From: Telopea speciosissima
Lineage: Eukaryota; Streptophyta; Magnoliopsida; Proteales; Proteaceae
Reading direction: 5' to 3'
Assembly (NCBI RefSeq): GCF_018873765.1
Contig: NC_057922.1
Span: forward strand, 11,917,563-11,981,562
Length of the DNA: 64,000 nt
In this document: positions 56,467 through 64,000 of the stretch, one piece after another
Layout of the letters: each line of letters starts with the position of its first letter
Position numbering within the stretch: position 1 is the first letter of the stretch
The notes under the pieces: generated by a model
Databases searched by the model: none
What the model saw: only the letters and a program-made list of their open reading frames with translations
Told to the model about the DNA's origin: nothing
Made by a program: the position numbers and the translations under genes

Positions 56467-59437
56467 CTAAGTGTAGAAGATGCACTGTCGACGCCAATCT
56501 TCACCTTTTTCTTTGGCGACCAGAATTCGATTTACGAGGTTCACTTCGTAGATTCCTTCATTATCATCATCTAGGAAGTTATCGCTGCCTTCACCCTCAA
56601 GGACTGCATTAACTGCCCAATCAACAACAACCTGGGGCTCACAAACTTGTGTGTCGGAGTTTTTTTCAATGACAGTAATGACTGAATTATTGTTGCAATG
56701 TTGCTCCATATTGGACATTCTTTCAGGCAACTGTCGTATCAACTCAATAAGAGGAAGATCAGTTTCCAAAGCTTGGTTTAGGGTACTTGGAAATCCCCTC
56801 AGCTATGGCTTTGATACCAATTTAATGCAAGAGTAGAATTGTAGCTCAGACCTAATCTCGCAGCAGGATCTCAAGAAACAACCAAACTTCAAAGTCAACC
56901 CAAAAGCAAAATCAACAGAAAATTCAACCTTCTCAGATGAAGGTCAAACTGAGATTTCTAACCCTCATGATGTATAATAACACCATTCAGAAGATGAGAG
57001 TGATTGGATAAGCAATTTGAGAGTAACTAGAAAATTTTGATCAAGATAGAAATCAGGGAAGATTAGTCAAACTGAAATTAAATCAAATCAGACCAATACA
57101 ATTTTCCCAAATTAAGATTGAGTTCTATCCTTGATATGAGCTATCAAACCCCCAAATATTGAATCAGATTAGATGGCTAATTAGAGAGTAATTAGATCAA
57201 CAAGAAATCTGCAACCCAAACTCACTGAGTTAGAGTGATTTTTAAGTAGCAGTAGCAAGGATGATCAGAATCCCTCCAAAGTCTGATTGAATATAGGATG
57301 AGTTAAGAGTGATTTTAAACCAGAACAAGGATGAGTTAGAGTGATTCTAAACCTTTGATATCCCAGAGTTTAGGTGGAATCAGATTTAATTAAAAGATCA
57401 AATAAAGCAGAGTCGAACTCGAACCAGGGAGAAACCAGCGGTAGGGGTGTCAATGGGTCGGGTTGGGTCGGGTCTGCCTAAACCCGGACCCTGACCCTAG
57501 AGCCCTTAACCTAAACCCTAACCCTGACCCAACCCTGGCAGGGCCAAGAAACCCTCAACCCTGACCCGACCCTGCCAGGGTTTTCCCTAACCCGGCCCGG
57601 CCCGACCCGACCCTGGGTAGGGGTGGGATCCCTAGAAAATACCAACTACTTACTTTCATTTAAATACTCTCTACAACAAGGTTTTTGCTCTCTGGGTTAA
57701 CTAACTCTGCCTAATGAAGAAGAAGAAGAAGAAGATAATTAAGTCTCTCTCTCTATATATATATTGTCATTCTTGGTGTAATTAAACTTTGTAGGATTTA
57801 AGTTAAAAGAATAAATTAAACTTACTTTCTTTAGAATTTGCTAAATTTGTTTTCGTTTCTGTGAAAACTATATAGTTAAACTGGGAAACCCTGAAAGAAA
57901 CCCGTTACTTGTTCATTCTCAGATCCAGTTTCTAAAACCACATTTTGTCAACAATATTTATGAGATGAGTGTAGTCTTAAGAAATGGACTCACGTCAAAA
58001 CGGTTCTCTTTTCTATTTCAACTATTTGGTTTTCAAGATTCAGTGGACTATTAATGCATCTGTTTGAACTTGGCTCTACTGGGTGGCCCGAAGTCCACCT
58101 TTCGTTCTTCACAGAGAGAAAGAGAGAAGGGGAGGAGGTGGATGGGACAGAAAACCATAGTCACGCAAGAGCACACGCACACGAAGGAAGCAAGTGAGAA
58201 ATAGACGACTAATCTTACTCATTTTTACATACCTTGATGCGAATCTGGGAAGGAGGAATCGAGGAAGAAGAAGGCAGACTGCTAGTCGAGCACTTGAGCG
58301 GCGGCTTTCTTGTGGATGAAGAAGAAGAATGAAAGGTGAAAACGAAAAGGGAATAATCGGAATATGGGTTAGGGTTATCATCTCTTATGGGCATTTTGGT
58401 ATTTTCACAAATATATATACTAATAACTAATTCAGGGTCGGGTCGGGTCGGGTCCGGGCCGGGCCGGGCTAAGCCCGGGGTCTTATCCCAGACCCGACCC
58501 GACCCTGCCAGGGTCAGCCAAAAACTCAACCCTAACCCGCCCTTCGGGTTGAAAAATCAGGGTCGGGTCAGGGCCGGGCTCAGGGCGGGTTCAGGCGGGT
58601 TCGGGCAGAGCGGGCTTTTTTGACAGGCCTAACCAGCGGGAGATCAATTGCAGACAGGATCAACACGATAAAGAGCAAATTAAATAACTAAAACTCTTTT
58701 TTTTATTGTTGCTTTTTCTATTACATATGAATGGAGAACATAAAGGAGAAGAAGATAAAGAAGAGAAGGGGGTAAGGGAATGGCTCTCTCACCCACAGCT
58801 ATCCTAGCTGTTGAAACATGGAATTTCTCCCATAACTGATGGCAAGCTTGGCCACAAATTCTATTCTCGAATTCTGATTCAAGTACAACTGATGGGGCCT
58901 ATTTATAGCTTGGCCTAAGCTTCACAAAATAGAAGGTAGAAAATAGGAACTTCCTAAAATAGAAACTAACTGAAAATACAAAGTAGGAAATAGAAAATAC
59001 TAAACCTAGCAACTAGTGACAATGACAACTTATTGAAAATAGAAACTACTAAGGCTTTATATATCAACCTTCTAAAACAAAAGGAAGGACACTAAAATAG
59101 AAACTATTAGGCAACAATAAAATCTATTTTGGCTTGCTATCTTCAGTGGGCACCACAGAATCTCAATTATTTGCTTGGACTTACTTCTCCATTCAAGGCT
59201 TATGTTCCCATAACACTGTTCACGTAAACAGTAGTTCAGGTACTGTTCATGTGAACAGTAACTTTTTTTTTGGGGGGGGGGGGGAAGTAGTTCAGGCTGC
59301 GTTAGGTGATGCTCCACCAAACCAACAAAAATTTGCCACATCATCAGACAAGGCTGCCTCTCACAGCAGTCGAATCCACAACCTGGCTGGGCTGGTTTTG
59401 AGGCTTGTTCCTGCGGCACATACGGTGATCTACATCA
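56467..59437 (-). mobile_element. 5' part of a minus-strand LTR retroelement (LTR, PBS, leader ORF)
   Basis: On the minus strand TGGTATCAAAGCC (56807-56819) resembles the tRNA-iMet primer-binding site of plant LTR elements, directly downstream of a TGCA end at about 56826. A 100-codon leader frame (56769 to 56467) starts 38 bp beyond it; it is acidic, without a recognised domain. An LTR promoter CTATAAATAGG lies near 58905. The LTR may run to about 59437 (TGATGTAGATCACC on the minus strand). It is split by the hAT element 57442-58631. LTR limits are tentative. Confidence 0.45.
57442..58631. mobile_element. hAT element with (GGGTC)n-rich ends
   Basis: Ends TAGGGGTGTCAATGGG and TTTGACAGGCCTA; perfect 8-bp duplication ACCAGCGG at 57434-57441 and 58632-58639. 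Subterminal arrays of GGGTCGGGTC/GACCCGACCC occur at both ends. No transposase frame. Inserted in the minus-strand LTR. Confidence 0.85.
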
Positions 59438-60330
59438 TCAAACCAGGCTGAAATAGGCAAAAAAACAAAGCATCCGCTGGTTTAATAAAATTGAAATTAA
59501 ACTCTAATCTGATTTGACCTGTAAACTGGGATATGCTATTGGAAGAACGATCAATTAATCTCAATGAATTCGGAACCAAATAACACCCAGCAGCAGCTAT
59601 TGAGCATATCACAGAACAGTATGTAGATGGCGGCAAACAGAGGAAGAAGAAGGGGAAAACCTATCTCAGGTTGAAGACTTGAAGGGTCTCTCACCCACTG
59701 TATCACACAGTTCTGTTGCAGCAAGGCAACTCAAAACTTTATTAATCAAAATCGTCCAAGAGGCTTAGCAGCCTTAAATTTCTTAAATAGATTGAAATCC
59801 AAACTCCTAATCAAACTATGAAAACTGAAATATACTCCTACTATGAATAGAAGAGCCTACAGTTTGGCTGAAAAAATAATAATAAAAAAAAATTATTATT
59901 AAATAACTTCTCATACTTCTACTAGTAATGAAAGTAAAGTTAATAAGCTACTACTAAGCCTAATCCCGTATGCCTACCTTGTACCCACATTTTATGGAAT
60001 TTTTAGATTTGAGAAAAACCCTAGCATTAAAAAGTTAAAAATTGCATCTACCGTCGAAAATCCAGTTTTTGTTCTTGAACTGGGGGGTTGACTTTTTTTC
60101 TTTTGGAATTTGATTTTTTAACTACTTTTATTGGATTCAAATAGGGGGTATTTGCTTATTTATGAATAATATCTTAAGTAAATGAAATACAAATACAAAA
60201 ACATTTACTTAAATGAAATACAAACACAAAAACATTTACTTAAATGATATTAGACATAACTAAGTGTTTGTCCTGGTTTCTGGCAATTACTGGCATAAAT
60301 ACCTGCCTGTCCTAGTTTCGAGCCAAGTTT
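59438..60330. other. retroelement-like DNA, unresolved
   Basis: A GGGTCTCTCACCCACTG phrase (about 59686) resembles GGCTCTCTCACCCACAG at about 58782, so this may be a second, older LTR copy. No gene. Confidence 0.3.
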
Positions 60331-60500
60331 CCCTTAGTTTTGATGGGCATATGTGTTGAAACCACCGAAATATGGTCGAAACCAGTCGAAACCCGGTCGA
60401 ATCCAGGGATTTTATAAAATCCCCCTTCAACTCGTCTCGGAAACTTGCGAAACCGAGTTAACTCGGTGGTTTCGACAGGTTTCGATCGAGTTTTTCTTCC
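60330..60500. repeat. TTTCGGTCGAAA-class repeat
   Basis: Dense alternation of GAAACC and GGTTTC, for example GGTCGAAACCAGTCGAAACC and GTTTCGACAGGTTTCGATCG. Same class as in MOG1 intron 6 and at the outer ends of the inverted arms. Confidence 0.4.
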
Positions 60501-60924
60501 ATGATTCAGTCTAGGTATGCTTCTTCCCTTTTCTTTTATTTTTAATTTGGTTCTTTAAGAATACGTGTCTTCACTTTTCTTATTTTTGATTTTCAACGCA
60601 TGTATATTTTTAGCATTATTTGGATACTAGGGATGTTTATTATTTGATAAAATATCAAGTAAACCAAGAAGAGCGGTAACCAAGTGGATCAGAGTGCCTA
60701 CCCCTTACCAAGTTCGCAACTTGAGAAGACCAGATCTTTTGGTTTGACAGGTTTTAAATAGAGTCAATGTTTTAATTGCGGACCTAAACCCTAATCTAGT
60801 TGGCGACTCATCCCTTATTAAATTTTTTATTTTTCAAATACCTCTGTTCTCACGACGATCCATTTATTTGTATGGTTAAATCTAGACAAGATGTTGAGAT
60901 AAACGCAAAGTGGTAACTTTAGTC

Positions 60925-61400
60925 TTTAGATACCTAGGATCAATAATGAACAAAGGAGAAATATTATGGGGTGGGTGAAATGGAGGGGTGAATCCAGAGT
61001 GTTGTGTGATCGACGTATCCCTTTAAAACTCAAGGGGAAATTTTATAGAATAGTTATACGACCAGAAATGATTTACTATAAAGAATGAACAATTTAGAGC
61101 AAACCTAGGTGTTGCCCCTATTCATGATAAGTTGCAAGAAACTCATCTGAGGTGGCATGGCCATGTGCAATGGATGCCTTTGAATGCTCTAGTAAGGTGA
61201 AGTTATTTGTTTCAAATTGAAGGCGCTAAAGGAGCTAGAGGTAGGCCTAAAATAACCATAGAAGTGGTGAGAACATACATGTATATCTTATGACGGGAAA
61301 CCTTGTATGGCTTTGAATAGAGCTGATTGGAGATATAGGATCCATGTTGCCAACCCCATTTAGTTAGGATAAGGCTGAGTTGAGATGAGTTGAGTAAACC
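60925..61400 (+). mobile_element. degenerate LINE (L1-type) 3' end
   Basis: Broken frames give [40 protein letters not shown] and ARGRPKITIEVV, the C-terminal region of plant LINE RT, then GATAAGGCTGAGTTGAGATG, a decayed tail. Same family as 14687-15157 but older. Confidence 0.7.
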
Positions 61401-62542
61401 TAGATAAGATGTTCTATTTTACAAAGTTTAATTTAATTTAAAGTCTATTTCTTGAGTTGATATTTTTGTTTGTTTGGGAAAGCGATAAAGCACTAATTCA
61501 ACATGCAAGATTGTAATCAGATTTACATTAGGGACCATAGTTTAATCAGAAACTAAGTAATGAGGCTTACAGTGGTTGAAGCAGCCACAGGAAAGAAAAG
61601 GAACAGTTAACAAGCTCCTTTTCCGAGTACCAGTAGGACCATTATCCAGTTCTGGTGTTGTGGTCTAGAAGTCCAATTTTTTATTTTATTTCCGAAATAT
61701 TGAGCCCCAGATTCTATAGGAATTTCAGGTGCTTTTTATGTACAGTTTATGTTACTTAATTTGGACTCCTAGGTTGAGTAGGAGAGTCAATTGCAGGTCC
61801 AATTTTGTTTTTTCCAAGTAGTGGTTCGAATTCCAAGTTAGTTTAGGATTGTTAGAGAATTAGTGATGTACTGCCATAGTCCTCTCCTACAAATTCATAA
61901 GCAATAAAGCTTGTTTTTCCGCAATTGAGAGCTGAGTGGATGCAAAAACAACTACAGTGGACTTTCAAGTAACCCCTAGGTAGAGTCCATGAAGCAGTAA
62001 GGTGGACTTCTTTCCCTACGTATTTTATTTTTATTTCTTACTTTCCTTTTTCATTCTTCAAAATTCTGATCAGTGATTTCAAGATCTTTGCTGTCTTAGG
62101 CGATACCCTGTTTTAGAAGAAATTCTCTCCCATTGAGTTTATTCCAGTTCAGATTGATCTGAAATTCGGTGGTTGGTGTCTTTGTAACACATTCTATTCA
62201 TTTCTTAGTTGAAATACTCCCTTAGTTCTGGAATTTCTGGATTCCATATTCTGAATTCTATTTCTTAGCTTGTTTTCTTCTTATTTTTCTATTTCAGTTT
62301 GTTCTCTGTTGGTTTCCTATTATTTCCTATCTTCCCCTCTGCTGGAGATCCACTTTGCGAATTCTTCTCTTGAGACCTACACAGAGCATGAGAATATTCA
62401 AAAAAATGTTCACCACATGCCAATTGCAGGCAATTTGGCTCAACTAAAACAGAAGTATTTCTAGGGAAAAGCAAAAGATTTGTCAAGTTCAAGTCCACAG
62501 AGTGCAGTAATCTCGTTTTCTCACAGACTTGCATGCTTTTAT
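61401..62542. other. LTR-like or gene-free DNA
   Basis: An AATAAAGCTTGTTTTTCCGC phrase at about 61905 looks like an LTR polyadenylation region, but no termini are resolved. No gene. Confidence 0.3.
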
Positions 62543-62735
62543 TGGTAATTTACACATACCACCCCTGAGGTTTAACGAAAGTATAATTTTACCCCCCAGT
62601 TTTGGATAATTCTGCGTACCCCCTGAGGTTTACAAACGTTAACAAATACACCCATTCTGTCAGTTCATGACTAACAGTGTTAAAATTAAGAGAAAAATTG
62701 ACCAAATTGCCCTCATCTTCCCCAAATCAGTTCCC
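62543..62735 (+). repeat. second copy of the Pack-MULE terminal inverted repeat
   Basis: Starts GGTAATTTACACATACC and continues with CCATTCTGTCAGTTCATGAC, colinear with 2672-2858. No matching inverted end was found before 64000, so the element extends past the window or has lost its partner. Confidence 0.7.
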
Positions 62736-64000
62736 TTGTTTTTATTCTTGAAGAACCCTAACCTGCAACTGAAACCCTTTTCACTCCTTCAGCTCTTACC
62801 CCTTCACTACCTCTTCTCCTTCTTCTTCTAAAACCTAATCCAATTTCAGGGCAGACATCAAGAGCTTCCTTCCTCAAAAATCCTGAACTAAGAATTAATG
62901 AACTACTGTAGTGTTCTTAGGGCCTTTAATGGGTTCCGTTTCAAGTGTCCTGTTACACAACCATTGAACCTCCCTTGTCTCTATTCCTGTTTTCCCTTCC
63001 TGGTTTTTAGGTTCCCTGAAATATTCATTAATACTCCAAGACCCATCAAAAGAAAACAACAAAACTTGAATACCCATCACCTAATATTGGTTCTAGTTAA
63101 TGAATCCAACTATTAACAACACAGGAGAAAAAGAGCGAAATAGAAAACAAAGAGAATTTGCAGAGATTATATTGTAGCGAAAGAAAAAAGAGAGACAAAA
63201 TGAGGAATCTTTCGAAGTAAATAAGTAAAACACAGAGACTACGCGTCTTCATCTTTGTCACAGTTTAGTTTAGTTTAGTTCATTGCTTCATAATGCTAGC
63301 TATCCTTCTCAGTGCATTTGGATTTTGGAAGAATCCATTAATGGATAGCATATCCAACACCCACTACCCAACAGCATTTTGGAATACATTCTTTTATATC
63401 TCATCTTCTCCCATTTCTTCACCACAACAAGAAAATCTGACCTCAAAAGTCCAAACCCTGCCATCATCCAAAATCACAGTGCATGCGTGACAGACAACCT
63501 CCAGAAAAATTTTCCCTGATTCTTCCATCTCTGTCTCTCACATAAAAAACACACTTCAACGATGGATATGTATCGAACACCTGAGAGCCGCTGAGCAAAA
63601 TCCAGATTCATCGCTGTACTAGGCTGGGATTCGGCATAAATGCATCCCACTGCCGATTCAGCGCGGTCGCAGTCACCAACTCATCAACCACCTCTTTCCT
63701 CTCCTCTTACTTTCTTCTCTCACCGTCAAGTCCTTTGTTGGTTGATGGCAGGTTATTCGGACCAAGCTCACCTCCCTTCGTTCCTTCGTTTCTAATATCT
63801 CGGACTGCCCCCACTGGTCGGAGAATCCACTCCTCCATGACCTCCCTAACCTCCTGTTAACTCTCCACAAGACAAAATAAGAAATGGAGATCTACACTAC
63901 ACCTACCTTCTTAATTGGGTGATCTACCACACACGTTTAAGAAGAGAAGCAAACCACCAAGTAAATTAATGGGTCAGTCTCCCATAGAAAGTGAGAAATG
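62736..64000. other. interior/flank of the second MULE copy
   Basis: No gene recognised. A phrase with CCCTAACCTGCAACTGAAACCC resembles the DNA just inside the first element's interior, so at least the first 100 bp are probably element-internal. Frames 62898-63116 and 63293-63490 are unassigned. Confidence 0.35.

Noticed and set aside
57500-57605. Telomere-like CCCTAAACCC/CCCTAACCC phrases
   Set aside because: They are irregular and grade into (GACCC)n arrays inside a hAT element; not a TTTAGGG array.
1-64000. CRISPR arrays, bacterial operons, organelle DNA or rRNA
   Set aside because: No regularly spaced direct repeats, no bacterial gene arrangement, and no rRNA or plastid gene sequence was recognised.

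Overview
This window is nuclear DNA of a flowering plant. Spliced plant-type genes have GT-AG introns up to about 5 kb, and they are embedded in transposon debris typical of angiosperms: tRNA-derived SINEs, L1-type LINE tails, copia and gypsy fragments, hAT and Mutator-like elements, and a PIF/Harbinger transposase. The species cannot be named from this alone; large introns and dense MITEs fit a woody dicot or an early-diverging angiosperm, but that is inference.

Four host genes are supported. (1) The 3' part of a DCN1-like (cullin neddylation) gene is on the + strand at 648-5525, its N-terminal exons lying left of the window. (2) MOG1, a Ran-binding factor, is complete on the - strand at 10425-22000: seven coding exons, 202 aa, spread over 11.6 kb. 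(3) A single-exon DUF868 gene is on the + strand at 45432-46478. (4) A three-exon DeSI-like (PPPDE) peptidase gene is on the - strand at 52455-53337. These are separate transcription units with unrelated housekeeping roles; no cluster or pathway links them.

The dominant structure is a very large inverted duplication. The left arm (17323-24916) and right arm (26092-33304) are near-identical over more than 7 kb around a 1.2-kb spacer. The left arm carries MOG1 exons 1-3, its 5' region and part of intron 3. The right arm is a headless, tailless MOG1 copy: it lacks exons 4-7, has lost about 218 bp of presumed promoter and 5' UTR including a G-box, and has lost the 5'-UTR intron donor. Its outer edge abuts a PIF/Harbinger transposase whose transcription would point into the arm, so read-through could give MOG1 antisense or hairpin RNA (inference).

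Layout: 1-5.5 kb DCN1-like gene, its last intron holding a Mutator-type element with long inverted ends and a captured WEB-family coiled-coil fragment; 7-8.7 kb nested and single MITEs and a hAT element; 9.6-22.6 kb MOG1 with SINEs and a LINE tail in its introns; 17.3-33.3 kb inverted duplication; 33.3-34.4 kb broken PIF transposase; 35-45 kb gene-free DNA with several hairpin MITEs, a degenerate hAT and a solo LTR; 45.4-46.5 kb DUF868; 47-52 kb MITEs and a hAT; 52.4-53.4 kb DeSI gene; 54-64 kb a MITE, a copia/gypsy mosaic, a minus-strand LTR-element remnant split by a hAT element, a LINE remnant and a second copy of the Mutator-type terminal repeat. At least nine short elements have recognisable 9-bp target duplications, which makes this an active or recently active Mutator-like landscape.
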